Assembly: GCF_006385555.1 (NCBI RefSeq) | Contig: NZ_CP041036.1 | Location: forward strand, 1,612,001 to 1,676,000 | Direction of reading: 5' to 3' | Length of the DNA: 64,000 nucleotides | Origin: Shewanella polaris | Lineage (GTDB): Bacteria; Pseudomonadota; Gammaproteobacteria; Enterobacterales; Shewanellaceae | Notes under the pieces: generated by a model | What the model was told of the DNA's origin: nothing | What the model saw: the letters and a program-made list of their open reading frames with translations, nothing else | Databases searched by the model: none | Shown here: positions 17,201 through 26,328 of the stretch, piece after piece | How positions within the stretch are numbered: the first letter of the stretch is position 1 | Layout of the letters: every line of letters starts with the position of its first letter | Position numbers and translations under genes: made by a program

Positions 17201-18031
17201 GCCAAATTTCACCCAGTTACTAATACTATCAAACAGTTGGCTAAGTTTAGGGTAACCGTCGGCGCCTTTACCAAATCGTTGACCGTTTAATGGCAGCGAT
17301 TGCAATAATTCAAGGGTGCTGTCGTGCAGGCTTTGCCACAATAAAGTAAAGCGGCTGATGCTTTGGCTTAGCTGTTGTTGTAGGGTGTCAAAGGCCAGAG
17401 GCTGCTTTGACAGCACGGCTTGGCTTGCACCTAATAACGGTCGTAGCTTTTGCGCTAACACGTCAGGTTCGGCAAACACATCACTAATGGCTTGAGCTAA
17501 AAAGGGCGGTAAGGGATAACAGACTTCACGCCAGAAATCGCGCACCGCATGGTGTAAAAACTCACTGTCGTCGAGGGTAAATTCGGACTCAAATAGTAAT
17601 GACGACTCAAATGCCATGTCTGACAACACGCGTTGGCAAAAGGCGTGAATGGTAAAAATGGCCGCTTCATCTAACGACTTTAACGCTAAGTCTAAGCGTC
17701 TTAACGCAATAGGACGTTCATCTTCCGAGGTGTCTTGGTAAAGCTGTTCAATAAACTCATCATTGACGGCTAAGCCTAAAAAGCGTTTAAACGCTAAGTT
17801 AATCCGTTTACGAATTCGGTCTCTGAGTTCTTCAGTGGCGGCGTTGGTGAAGGTAACCACCAAAATTTGCTCACAACTTAGTGGTGCTTTACCGCCGTGG
17901 CCTAACAATAAACGTAAATACAAACCAGAAATAGTATAGGTTTTCCCCGTACCAGCACTGGCTTCAATTAAGCTGGAACCGCTAAACGGTAAGGTGAGGG
18001 CATTAAGCGGTGTCACGGTAATAGCGTCCAT
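14213..18031 (-). CDS. recB: Exodeoxyribonuclease V beta subunit RecB
   Basis: The 3'-5' helicase and nuclease subunit of RecBCD, 1272 residues (about 1180 in E. coli). Walker A is SLIEASAGTGKTYTI near residue 20; helicase motifs include ALIDEFQDTDPLQF, GDPKQAIYAFRGAD, TNYRSS, VTIHKSKGLEYP and LLYVALTRPVY. The C-terminal nuclease shows LKGFIDLTFEYQGQFYIADYKSNHLG, which contains the catalytic Asp and Lys. Two acidic low-complexity inserts (about residues 412-440 and 725-755, rich in Asp, Asn and Ser) account for much of the extra length and probably lie in surface loops. Start overlaps the recC stop by one base; end overlaps recD by seven. Confidence 0.97.
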   Translation of the reverse strand: MDAITVTPLNALTLPFSGSSLIEASAGTGKTYTISGLYLRLLLGHGGKAPLSCEQILVVTFTNAATEELRDRIRKRINLAFKRFLGLAVNDEFIEQLYQDTSEDERPIALRRLDLALKSLDEAAIFTIHAFCQRVLSDMAFESSLLFESEFTLDDSEFLHHAVRDFWREVCYPLPPFLAQAISDVFAEPDVLAQKLRPLLGASQAVLSKQPLAFDTLQQQLSQSISRFTLLWQSLHDSTLELLQSLPLNGQRFGKGADGYPKLSQLFDSISNWVKFGQGLPPIKALEQLALSELKLNKGGVIPSAAEAPLLEHIERLLELINQLIPSFLVRAREGIRQRFAGQKQQRNLMTPDDLLLSLAMALSQNPITLAHAIAKRFPVALIDEFQDTDPLQFTIFNQVYQQPLASQLDLAADTTVHSPNDDSKSNDDIGNDNNDDDANKGRLSLLMIGDPKQAIYAFRGADIYTYIAARQQTQAHYNLDTNYRSSTQLVNGVNQLFSQHQDPFISQAIPYDIVKTPSSAANKHLSEATTNPAALRIRLLAEDDVNGLNKTTARQRLAADAASEIKRLLTEAQQGLCKVNTSLEQEAKPLIAKDIAILVRDRNEAAVMKAELSARKIGAVFLSRDSVFNTIEAREMAILLYALATPKNERAIRAALATELVGFNAQRIHQFNQDEEQRQQVLDQFTHWHQLWQQRGVMPALLNFASETKLIHRYLSQSVTADITNDNSYGSNSDNSFNDADDDNAADLKASGERRLTDFRHLAELLQQKATELDGSSALINWYEQQLIGNNGGDEQQLRLESEQNLVQIVTIHKSKGLEYPVCFVPFVSLARGNKKRPAPMMYHKNEQLIWDIDATDEGWEQLKQETLAEDLRLLYVALTRPVYVCYLYIANQSRQLKAGISSQLHETGIGYLLGITDKKTDFALIQAKVNEIATLPAMSVECLGNNIDDSVLADIHDNNDPLAAKKVTRVQSLAWRVGSYSGLVKHLPHERVAPGADDEDFTDELIQLQLQDELTSEPVLDRFTFERGANAGSFMHLVLELFDFTQADTELTPALTKAMKQYGFDETLWQQPLMDWYQQILTAPLFIEPSSQDTSLTLSQLGMKQKMVEMEFYLPISTLQASQLNHILQQHGYVAGLDFDTLKGMLKGFIDLTFEYQGQFYIADYKSNHLGDNYSDYTRSAMAKAIDAHRYNLQYILYTLALHRYLSLRLPNYNYQQHIGGCYYLFLRGMHPEHPGAGVFYDKPPQALIEQLDSLFTGHTDNRAPEMSSC

Positions 18032-21000
18032 TAATGCGCTCCTAGTTTAGCTGCGTTGGCAATGAGTTGCGCTTGAATATCAACCGCGGTGCCACTGACA
18101 AAGGTGTCTAATTCTGCCAATTTATCTTTGTGATACTGGCTTAACATGGGTTGCAGTAAATGGATGGCTAATGCCCCAAATGTCGCTTCGCTAAAGTCTT
18201 CTGGAAAATGGAATAAACGCTGGTTATGTGGGTCGTGCCCTTCGCCGAACTGGTTTTGGCCGTCATCCCATTTTTGCTGGGCTTTAAGTAGCTTTTCTTC
18301 ATGGTCGCCATCGGTTTCAACATAGGCGAAAGCCGTTTTAGGCATAAAGCACAAGGGTTGAGTTTGCCCCCGAATAAAACCACTGATAAAGCGCATTAAT
18401 TGTGCCTGCGCTTGTTCAGCAGTAATAGGTGCAAAGGCATGAAAATGGCCAATATCGAGTAAGTAACTGAATTGATTTTTACCCATGCCCGAGGTGGACG
18501 AATTTGCCATGGCGTTGATGCATAAATGACGCAAGTATACTCGAATAAAATCTCGTCCGTGGGCAGTGCCGGGGCGGTAATTGACTAAGCCTTTAGGTAA
18601 AATATCGTCAATACGGCCGACAAGATTGACTCGCACGATGGACGAATGGGTTGTATCTGCTTGTTCTGGTAAACCCTGCACAGATAGAGCATGCGCTGGA
18701 AAATCCTGCATCGGTAAATCAAAGTTAAGATCAACATTCAACGTGTGCATGGCTTGTTGGTCTTGTAAAAACTGCACCCGATTAATCAACGGCGATATAT
18801 CGCGTAAATATTGATTAATTAACAAGTCGTCGAACGGCGCCATTGGCAATTCACCGCTGGTTTTGAGCTTGCTGAGTAATTCGAGATCTGGGCTGTCGAG
18901 TTGATGTTCAATGGCATTGTCGAGCATGCGTGATTGCAATAAATAACGCTCGAGTGCATTTAAGCTAAACGGTTCGTCATTGTCATCGGCTTGAATATCC
19001 AATGATAAATCGACTTTTAAACTGCGGTTGAAAAAGAATTGCGCTGGATTACGATAAAAACGGATTAATGCCGACAATTCGAGTTCGACAACTTTAATGC
19101 CTTCGCTATTAATATGAGTATGGGCAAATACTTCATCCGCCTGTTCAGCCGACAAAGGTAATGCTTGCTCAAAAAAGTGATTGTTAATGGTCGCATTGGC
19201 TGGTGGCGGGCACCATTGGGCATTAAAGCTATGTTGCAGCTTATTCACACTATGCGCAGATAGTGGCGTTTCCCGGAAAAGTTTAGCGTCAAACGGCTGC
19301 AAAGGTTGTGCTTGAATAAGCTGTGCCAGTACGGATTTATCGGCATCATCAAGGTTGATTTCGGCTTGTTGTTCAAGCTGTTGCTGTAAGGATTGCGGTA
19401 GGTAGCTGAGTTGGCAATATTCGACCAATTCAGACACTAGCATTGAGGCAATGCGCTCAGCATTATCGCGCTCACTGTGGCCAATATAACTGATGTAAAG
19501 TTGCTCTCTGGCCGACAGTAACGCTTCTAAAAATAGGTAGCGGTCGTCTAATCGGCGCGAGCGGTCACCTTTTTTAGGGCCAAAATGTGCCATTAAATCA
19601 AACCCGACAGGATGTTGTACTCGCGGATAGACGCCGTCATTCATTCCCAGCAAGCACACCACTTTAAAGGGGATTGAGCGCATTGGCATTAAGGTACAAA
19701 AATTCACGCTACCAGCAAGGTAACGTTGGCCGACCCGAGATTCAGTTAAGCGTTGATTAAACCACTGCTTTAGAACTTCAATATCGACTTGGCCTTGATG
19801 ACCGGCGCTTTCAAGCTCTGTGTCTAGGGTGACTAATGCATCTCGAATGGCTTGGATTTGCTCACGCTCGTCATCTGTGGTGTCGTAGCAATCGGCGAGT
19901 AGTTGTTGTAATTGTTCAAGACGCTCTGCGGTGCTGTAGTCATTGGCAAATAAGTTAAAATAAGTGTCGATGGTTTCTAAAAAGTTGAGCAACTTACCTA
20001 ATGCCTGCGATGACTGACCTTCAATGCCTTGTACCATTAAAGTATCGCGATAAATATCGGCATCGTCGTTAAAAGCGTAGCCTAGGATTAAACGCTTAAT
20101 GCCAAATGCCCATGAGTTTTGCGTAAAAGGCTGCACACCTAGTTGGCTACGAGTTTGCTCACTGCGGCCCCAACGGACATTCGCATCGTCTAGCCAACGG
20201 CGGATTAATGATAATTCGTCATCATCGAGTTGGAAGCGACGCAAAATAGCCGGCACTTCTAAAATACCAATAATGTCTGTGAGTCCAAAGCGACTTTGAT
20301 TGATATTTAACAGGCTTAAAAAGCTATTAATCAGCGGCGACTCTTGCGCTGCGCCCCTGTCTGCAATGGCGTAAGGTATGTAGTAATCGCCTTTTTGCGG
20401 ATTTTTGTCGGCAAAATACTGACTGTTGGCTGTGCCAAATACCGCATCAATATACGGTGCATACGCTGCGACATCGGGCATCATGATCACGATGTCTTTA
20501 GGGCTTAAGTCGCTGTTGTTTGATAACAGCTCTAAAAGGTGATCATGTAAGGTTTCAACTTCGCGCAGGGCACTGTGGCAACTGCGTAAGGTAATTGAGT
20601 CATCACTAGGTAATAAGGTGCGGCGAGCATGAATGTTTTGATAAACACTGGCGTTTGGCCCTAATGGCTCACCGAGTGTTTCCATTTGTAAGATATCGTA
20701 TTGCACCCCATGCAGCAGATTATTCGGCTCGGGCTCAACATAACAGTCGTAACCAAAGTCGGTGTGTTCTGGCGGCAGAGACAGTAATAAATCCAGCAGT
20801 TCGCGGCCCATTTGACCATTATTAGCCAATATAGGATTACCTACTTCTAGCTTGTCTTCCCAGTCTTGGTCGAGTTGTTTTTTATTGGCATATTGCAGTG
20901 CCATGCGGGCGCGGGTTTTCGGCTCAATAATATCGCCCCAATAATGCTGGCAAGGACTGAGAGACAGCATAATGACATCAATGCGACTGGCTAAATGGTA

Positions 21001-21840
21001 CAGCACATCGAGGGTTTGTGGCGGCATGGACGAAATACCAAACACGTATAAGCGAGCGGGCAACATCGATAAATCGGTATCTGGATTGGCCAAGGTTGCA
21101 ATTAAATCGGCATGTAAATTGGCGCGATGATAATGGCTGGCATGCAAATGATGTTGGTTATAGTCAATTAATGCTCGCCACAGGATCGGTTGCCATTGTT
21201 GGTTTTCATCTAATGCTAGGCGGTTGTCGATGCTTGATAACGGCTGGTTTTGCTCCCACGTTAAAATCCACTCAGGTCGATAGACTAGGTATTGGTCAAA
21301 AATATCGGCAATGCGACCACACAATTGAAATAGCTTAATTGCATCATGTGATTGATTGAACTGTAATATGGCGTGGCTGTTTGCTGTATGAACATTAGTA
21401 TCAGTATCAATATCAGTATCAGTATTCGCGTCTACATCTGTATCAAGCATATCTGCATTAGCAATATCAGCAGTGGTATCAACTTGAGGCGATAAGTACT
21501 GTTTGAGCGGGCTAAAGTCTGGGTTATCTAGCAGACTTGGTAATAAGTCCATTAACTTCCAGGTCATCGCCGCTTTAGTAAAGGCGTTATCTTTTGGTAC
21601 ATCGGGCAGCAGGTCGTGGTATAACTGCCAAGTAAAACTAGAGGGTAACGGGAACGATAATGCGGCGGCGATACCATTGTGTTTAGCGATTTCTAAACGC
21701 AGCCAAGTCGACATCCCGGGGCTTTGAACTAACACATGCTCACTGGCTAATAAACTGACGTTATCTAAACGAATAGCCAACAGTTTGGCCAGTTGTTCAG
21801 ATAACACTTCCATCTGATTAGATTGAATTAAAGTAAGCAT
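18031..21840 (-). CDS. recC: Exodeoxyribonuclease V gamma subunit RecC
   Basis: Scaffold and Chi-recognition subunit of RecBCD; 1269 residues against about 1122 in E. coli. The N-terminal inactive helicase fold is seen in HVLVQSPGMSTWLRLEIA and SFPLPSSFTWQLY, followed by FDQYLVYRPEWIL, YVFGISSMPPQTLDVL, PLINSFLSLLN and LLGMNDGVYPR. An insert of about 45 residues near 117-155, Asp/Thr-rich, is encoded by a hexamer repeat (21397-21426). It is the first gene of recC-recB-recD; ptrA, which lies between recC and recB in E. coli, is absent. The 103-base gap from the tgpA-like gene leaves room for a promoter. Confidence 0.96.
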   Translation of the reverse strand: MLTLIQSNQMEVLSEQLAKLLAIRLDNVSLLASEHVLVQSPGMSTWLRLEIAKHNGIAAALSFPLPSSFTWQLYHDLLPDVPKDNAFTKAAMTWKLMDLLPSLLDNPDFSPLKQYLSPQVDTTADIANADMLDTDVDANTDTDIDTDTNVHTANSHAILQFNQSHDAIKLFQLCGRIADIFDQYLVYRPEWILTWEQNQPLSSIDNRLALDENQQWQPILWRALIDYNQHHLHASHYHRANLHADLIATLANPDTDLSMLPARLYVFGISSMPPQTLDVLYHLASRIDVIMLSLSPCQHYWGDIIEPKTRARMALQYANKKQLDQDWEDKLEVGNPILANNGQMGRELLDLLLSLPPEHTDFGYDCYVEPEPNNLLHGVQYDILQMETLGEPLGPNASVYQNIHARRTLLPSDDSITLRSCHSALREVETLHDHLLELLSNNSDLSPKDIVIMMPDVAAYAPYIDAVFGTANSQYFADKNPQKGDYYIPYAIADRGAAQESPLINSFLSLLNINQSRFGLTDIIGILEVPAILRRFQLDDDELSLIRRWLDDANVRWGRSEQTRSQLGVQPFTQNSWAFGIKRLILGYAFNDDADIYRDTLMVQGIEGQSSQALGKLLNFLETIDTYFNLFANDYSTAERLEQLQQLLADCYDTTDDEREQIQAIRDALVTLDTELESAGHQGQVDIEVLKQWFNQRLTESRVGQRYLAGSVNFCTLMPMRSIPFKVVCLLGMNDGVYPRVQHPVGFDLMAHFGPKKGDRSRRLDDRYLFLEALLSAREQLYISYIGHSERDNAERIASMLVSELVEYCQLSYLPQSLQQQLEQQAEINLDDADKSVLAQLIQAQPLQPFDAKLFRETPLSAHSVNKLQHSFNAQWCPPPANATINNHFFEQALPLSAEQADEVFAHTHINSEGIKVVELELSALIRFYRNPAQFFFNRSLKVDLSLDIQADDNDEPFSLNALERYLLQSRMLDNAIEHQLDSPDLELLSKLKTSGELPMAPFDDLLINQYLRDISPLINRVQFLQDQQAMHTLNVDLNFDLPMQDFPAHALSVQGLPEQADTTHSSIVRVNLVGRIDDILPKGLVNYRPGTAHGRDFIRVYLRHLCINAMANSSTSGMGKNQFSYLLDIGHFHAFAPITAEQAQAQLMRFISGFIRGQTQPLCFMPKTAFAYVETDGDHEEKLLKAQQKWDDGQNQFGEGHDPHNQRLFHFPEDFSEATFGALAIHLLQPMLSQYHKDKLAELDTFVSGTAVDIQAQLIANAAKLGAH
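21397..21426. repeat. 6-bp tandem repeat inside recC
   Basis: Five copies of AGTATC with single-base variants in the third and fifth. On the coding strand they encode alternating Asp and Thr (or Ile). The unit keeps the reading frame, so length may vary between strains. Confidence 0.85.
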
Positions 21841-21943
21841 GGGCGACCCGCTAATTTGAGATTAATTCATTCTATGGACTCTGCCTTAAATCATCAATCA
21901 AAACCGTTAATAATCAGGATGATTGCTGATGTTGTGCACAAGT

Positions 21944-24001
21944 TCAATTGCGCAGCAGTCGCAAACGCAATCTGCGATATAACTGCTTAAAGCGTTGTTG
22001 CTGTTGCTGGGTTTGTGATTCCGAAAGCGGTTGATATTTAAGTGCTACATAGGCATCGCTTAGGGCTGTAAAGTCCGCTGCCACTTGAGGGGCAAGGGCG
22101 CTTAAATGTCCGTTAACCGCAGCGGCGTAATCTGACGCTGCTTGACCTTGCTGGCGTGCGATGCCTTTTTTCGTTAAACGTTGGCAAATGAGTTGATAAC
22201 GTTTATTAAGCGGATCTTGGTGGCGATCAATATTGAACAACCCGGCGTAATAGGCAATAACCAGTGCGATAATGATAAAGCTAACAATCATCAGTAAGGC
22301 GATTTTAGTGTTGCTAACATCACCCAATAATTTTGCTAATACTTGCTGTTTACGTTGTTCGTCAAAACCTAATACCCACACACTCCAGTAGTAATCGACA
22401 CTGGCAAACTGCTGGCGTAATTCATTTAACCATGGGTATTGTTTCATGTGCAGCGTGCTAAAAGGGCTGTCTTGTAAGTAGCTGCTTTGGCTGTCAAAGG
22501 TGGCATCAAAGCCATCTAACACCCGCTGCGGTGCAATCATCGCGGTAGGGTCAAAACGTTGCCAACCTTGGCCTTCAAACCACACTTCGGTCCACGCATG
22601 GGCCATGTATTGATAAACACTGTAATAGCCCGCTTTAGCATTATAATCTCCGCCCTGATAACCCGTTACCATACGGGTTGGAATGCCGCTAGCGCGTGCC
22701 ATAAACACGAGCGCTGAGGCGTAATGAGCACAAAATCCTGCACGGTTTTCAAACAGGAAATCATCAATTTGTTGCTCGCCGACACGAGGCGGACTCAAGG
22801 TGTAGTAATAGGCTTGTTCAGCAAAGTAATTCATCATCGCATTAATGCGCGCTTGTGGATCTGGATAATCTTTGGCGAACTGCAAACCGAGTTTTCGGGT
22901 TTTTGGATTGCTATCGGCGGGCAACGCGAGGTTTACCTGTTTAATTGTGGGGTCAAGTGTAAGATCCATAATAGTGTCAGGATATGAGGTTACTCTATAA
23001 CTCATACGCTGATCGATAGGCCTTAACGAGTACAAGCGATAATCTGCTAACTCAACCACTTGATCATTTTGGCTAAATGCTTCATCTAAGCCATATAGCC
23101 ATTTTTGATGACTGGGTTCGCTAATGACCACATAGTCGATTTTTTTACTGCTAGCATTGGTCGAGGTGTTAGGGGCCTGGCGCATGGGCTTGTTAAAGTA
23201 TGCTTGTCGCTGAACTTGTTGAATACTGGGATCTTGACGCCAGGTTTTGCCGTCATAATTTTCCATCACCAGAGTACGCCAATATAAATCCTGGTTGGCA
23301 GGTCCTAAGGTGCTGCCATCTGGATTATCAAAACCAACTCTAAAGGCTAATTCTGCTGAACGAGTGAGCTTACTAATGTCACCAAATGACACTTCATCAG
23401 ACAAACCCGTCTTGGCCGTTTTCATATTAGGCACTAACCATAGCGGGCCTAATCTGGGAAAGACAACAAACAGTAATATGGCTAACGGAAGGCTTTGTAA
23501 TATTATTTTAAAGCTAAAACTGAGGTTAGCTATCTTGTTAGATTTGTCTTGATAAACGCTGATCAATACACAGGTATTAATGATTGCCACAGCTAATAAA
23601 TGCAAAGTATTAAGCATGCTTTGTTGATCAAGTAAGGTTAGACCGATAAGAAAATAACCCACTAACACAATGGCTTTGACGTCTCTGAGTTCGCGCATTT
23701 CAATATATTTTAATGCGTAACCTAAAATTAATAAGTTAACTAACGCATTGAGTAAACCTATTTCACTCGACACCAAAGCGAGGGTGGTAGCGGCGCCAAT
23801 GGCTAAAGATGTCACCAATATTTTTGGCGGTGCCGCCACTTTACCGAGAAAAATTCCCACACGCCAAACAAAGCAAATCGCACAAATGCCAATGCTCCAT
23901 AAGGTCGCTTGTTGATGTAAAGGGCTCAGGATAGCGACATTGGTGATCAACAACCAAAACAGAGTATTGCGGCTAATTATAGTATCAAAGTTATCAGTCA
24001 T
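21944..24001 (-). CDS. TgpA-like membrane transglutaminase (DUF3488/transglutaminase-like/DUF4129)
   Basis: A 685-residue inner-membrane protein. About six hydrophobic segments fill residues 10-190 (DUF3488 region). A periplasmic transglutaminase-like domain follows, with the catalytic triad visible as ENRAGFCAHYASALVFMARASG (Cys), MAHAWTEVWF (His) and RFDPTAMIAP (Asp). A last helix (IALLMIVSFIIIALVIAYYAGLF) leads to a cytoplasmic DUF4129-like tail rich in Arg and Gln. The family is essential in Pseudomonas aeruginosa (TgpA) but its substrate is not established. The start overlaps the DUF58 gene by ATGA, so the two are translationally coupled in a moxR-DUF58-tgpA operon. Confidence 0.92.
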   Translation of the reverse strand: MTDNFDTIISRNTLFWLLITNVAILSPLHQQATLWSIGICAICFVWRVGIFLGKVAAPPKILVTSLAIGAATTLALVSSEIGLLNALVNLLILGYALKYIEMRELRDVKAIVLVGYFLIGLTLLDQQSMLNTLHLLAVAIINTCVLISVYQDKSNKIANLSFSFKIILQSLPLAILLFVVFPRLGPLWLVPNMKTAKTGLSDEVSFGDISKLTRSAELAFRVGFDNPDGSTLGPANQDLYWRTLVMENYDGKTWRQDPSIQQVQRQAYFNKPMRQAPNTSTNASSKKIDYVVISEPSHQKWLYGLDEAFSQNDQVVELADYRLYSLRPIDQRMSYRVTSYPDTIMDLTLDPTIKQVNLALPADSNPKTRKLGLQFAKDYPDPQARINAMMNYFAEQAYYYTLSPPRVGEQQIDDFLFENRAGFCAHYASALVFMARASGIPTRMVTGYQGGDYNAKAGYYSVYQYMAHAWTEVWFEGQGWQRFDPTAMIAPQRVLDGFDATFDSQSSYLQDSPFSTLHMKQYPWLNELRQQFASVDYYWSVWVLGFDEQRKQQVLAKLLGDVSNTKIALLMIVSFIIIALVIAYYAGLFNIDRHQDPLNKRYQLICQRLTKKGIARQQGQAASDYAAAVNGHLSALAPQVAADFTALSDAYVALKYQPLSESQTQQQQQRFKQLYRRLRLRLLRN

Positions 24002-25137
24002 GACGATTCACCCACGGATGAGGTTGCCACATTACTTGGACTAAAATCGGGATTCATATTTGTGGGTGCATGATAAGTCGCAATGGCAGTATGACAGGCC
24101 ACTCGATGTGCTTCGCCTGTTTGCTGATTGATAATATGGTCATCCAAAATTAAGCCAAATATTTGCTGGGATTGGCTTAACTTATCAACTTGCCATGCGA
24201 GTTTACTGAGCCTGTGTTCAATGTCATTGCCTGATGTATTGGCCAAGGTTAACCAAACGGGTAATCCTTCTGGTTCAGCAAACTCTTTGGATAACATGCC
24301 TTTATCTTGAGCCCATTGTTTCCATGCTACTTGTTTGAGTGATTCACCCGGAATATAGCTGCGTAAGCCTTTGTAGTCGTCAACACCTGGGCGCAATTTT
24401 CCGTGTTCATTAGGGTTATCATTGTCGCTAATGTGGCTTGAAAGTTCGATGTCACACATTTCTGGTTTAGCAAAAATAACATGATGGATGTCTAAGTCGA
24501 CATAGGACCATGCGCGGCATAATCCTAACGGAAAGTAGGATGAAACTTTGATCCGTCCAGGATTTAACTTGCCACGTGTAGGGTGTTCAAATGGCACAGT
24601 CGCTATGGTTTGTTCGTGCATTTGTTTAACACGAACATGGCGCTGATAACTAAATTGCAAACAAATTTGCTGGTGGGTGGTATCGGGATTATGTTGTCGA
24701 GTATGGCCAGTTAACATGATGGGAAATGGCATATTGTCACCAGCATAACCTTGCGGTGGTGTGACGGCATTAAATGTTAAACCAGCAAGGTTTTTATAGC
24801 TGTAAATTATGCAGGTATGGAACACACTGGCGAGTAATAAGCTTAACCCTATCACTAAGTTATTTTGATAATTGGTGCCAAACAAATACAGTAAAACGAT
24901 TAGCCCAATCCACACTAATCCAAAACCACTTGGGAGAATAAAAATGCCTTTATGGCTGAGGGTAATCTGCTTTTGCGGTGGCAAGCGTTTACTTATCCAC
25001 CTTGACCAGCGTCGAGTTAACGATGCTGGAATTAACCGACGTAACCTAGACTGCTTAATAGCATCATTGGCGTAAGTTGGTGAAGCAGATTTGGTTGATG
25101 CGGTCGATTTAGCCATATGAGTCTGCACTATTTGCAT
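23998..25137 (-). CDS. DUF58 protein of the MoxR/TgpA operon
   Basis: A 379-residue membrane-anchored protein. Two adjacent helices (about residues 65-110: IFILPSGFGLVWIGLIVLLYLFG, and NLVIGLSLLLASVFHT) follow a basic N-terminus of about 60 residues. The second half holds the DUF58 signature LRPGVDDYKGLRSYIPGES with VAWKQWAQ. The family is always linked to MoxR ATPases and is thought to be a client or partner in assembling envelope or secreted complexes. The ATG lies six bases from the moxR stop; an internal ATG at 25116 is an alternative start. No strong ribosome site is seen, so coupling is likely. Confidence 0.9.
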   Translation of the reverse strand: MQIVQTHMAKSTASTKSASPTYANDAIKQSRLRRLIPASLTRRWSRWISKRLPPQKQITLSHKGIFILPSGFGLVWIGLIVLLYLFGTNYQNNLVIGLSLLLASVFHTCIIYSYKNLAGLTFNAVTPPQGYAGDNMPFPIMLTGHTRQHNPDTTHQQICLQFSYQRHVRVKQMHEQTIATVPFEHPTRGKLNPGRIKVSSYFPLGLCRAWSYVDLDIHHVIFAKPEMCDIELSSHISDNDNPNEHGKLRPGVDDYKGLRSYIPGESLKQVAWKQWAQDKGMLSKEFAEPEGLPVWLTLANTSGNDIEHRLSKLAWQVDKLSQSQQIFGLILDDHIINQQTGEAHRVACHTAIATYHAPTNMNPDFSPSNVATSSVGESS

Positions 25138-25143
25138 ATTGGG

Positions 25144-26055
25144 TTAACGAATTGGGTTAACGCTGGCGAGGATAGTGTCAGACAAGGCTTGGCCTTGAAA
25201 TTGACTACTACTGCGAATGCGATGTTCGGCAACTGAGGCAAATACCGCTTGAATGTCTTCGGGTACCACGTACTGACGTTGGTTGATAAAAGCCCATGCT
25301 TTAGCGGCTTGTAGCAGAGCAATACTGGCGCGCGGCGATAAACCGTTGGCGGTATTGTGTTGCCGAGAATAATCGACCAAGGCAATTAAATAATTCAGCA
25401 CAGCATCAGATGCCGACACTTGCGCCACTTGTTGTTGCAGTAACATTAACTCTTGCGGGGTTAAGCATTGTGATAATGATGCTGGTTTATTGGCTTGAGT
25501 GCGCGACTTTAACATGGCTAACTCGGCTTCTGCGCTGGGATATCCGATGGAAATCCGCATCATAAATCGATCGAGTTGTGATTCTGGCAACGGGAAGGTA
25601 CCAGCTTGATCAACCGGATTTTGGGTGGCAATAACAAAAAACGGTGAACTCAGAGGGTGGGTGATGCCATCGATAGTAATTTGTTGCTCTGCCATGGCTT
25701 CGAGTAAAGCACTTTGGGTTTTGGGGCTGGCGCGGTTAATTTCATCGGCCAACAACATTTGATTAAATATCGGGCCTTTATGAAATATAAACTGTTGTTG
25801 TTCTTTACTGTAGATGGACACGCCAAGAATGTCAGCCGGTAGCATATCGCTGGTAAATTGGATCCGCTGGTAACTCATGCCTAAACTGCTGGCAATGCCC
25901 TGGGATAAGCTGGTTTTGCCCATACCGGGTAAATCTTCAATCAGTAAATGACCTTTGGCGAGGATACAAGCGACGGCAAGTTTTATCTGCTCAGGTTTAC
26001 CTAGCAGAACTTGGCTTAGTTGGTTAAGTAATGTTTGAATTGTTGATTGCGACAC
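25144..26055 (-). CDS. MoxR-family AAA+ ATPase
   Basis: A 303-residue cytoplasmic ATPase of the AAA_3 (MoxR) class. Walker A is LIEDLPGMGKTSLSQ, Walker B is LLADEINRASPKTQSALLEAM, and FFVIATQNPVDQAGTFPLPESQLDRFMMRI is the sensor and arginine-finger region. It starts at GTG with GGAG five bases upstream. It is the first gene of the three-gene operon; MoxR proteins act as chaperone-like ATPases for the neighbouring DUF58 protein and its partners. The intergenic stretch to slt (273 bases) contains the slt terminator and the operon promoter. Confidence 0.94.
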   Translation of the reverse strand: MSQSTIQTLLNQLSQVLLGKPEQIKLAVACILAKGHLLIEDLPGMGKTSLSQGIASSLGMSYQRIQFTSDMLPADILGVSIYSKEQQQFIFHKGPIFNQMLLADEINRASPKTQSALLEAMAEQQITIDGITHPLSSPFFVIATQNPVDQAGTFPLPESQLDRFMMRISIGYPSAEAELAMLKSRTQANKPASLSQCLTPQELMLLQQQVAQVSASDAVLNYLIALVDYSRQHNTANGLSPRASIALLQAAKAWAFINQRQYVVPEDIQAVFASVAEHRIRSSSQFQGQALSDTILASVNPIR

Positions 26056-26286
26056 GAAAACTCCAACTGTTGGTAATAAACCGTTGTGGGTTTATTAGAG
26101 GCCACTGTGTAGTGATGTTTTATCATTATGGTTTACTGGTAAGATCTATCGTGATTGTGTTTAAAGATTGATGTTTTATAAACGTGATGAGCTAAAGCAT
26201 CAATAAACCTTACACATACTGGGCTAATGTTCTTATTATGCGATTAAAATCATACGTTACCTTGCTCACCCGCATTAAGCAAAAAA

Positions 26287-26309
26287 ATACCGCCAGATAG
26301 CGGCGGTAT
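26287..26309 (-). terminator. Intrinsic terminator of slt
   Basis: An 8-bp stem (ATACCGCC at 26287-26294, complement at 26302-26309) with a 7-base loop is followed on the minus strand by a run of T's. It lies 20 bases past the slt stop. Confidence 0.9.
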
Positions 26310-26328
26310 CGGTAACAATTAATAAGCT

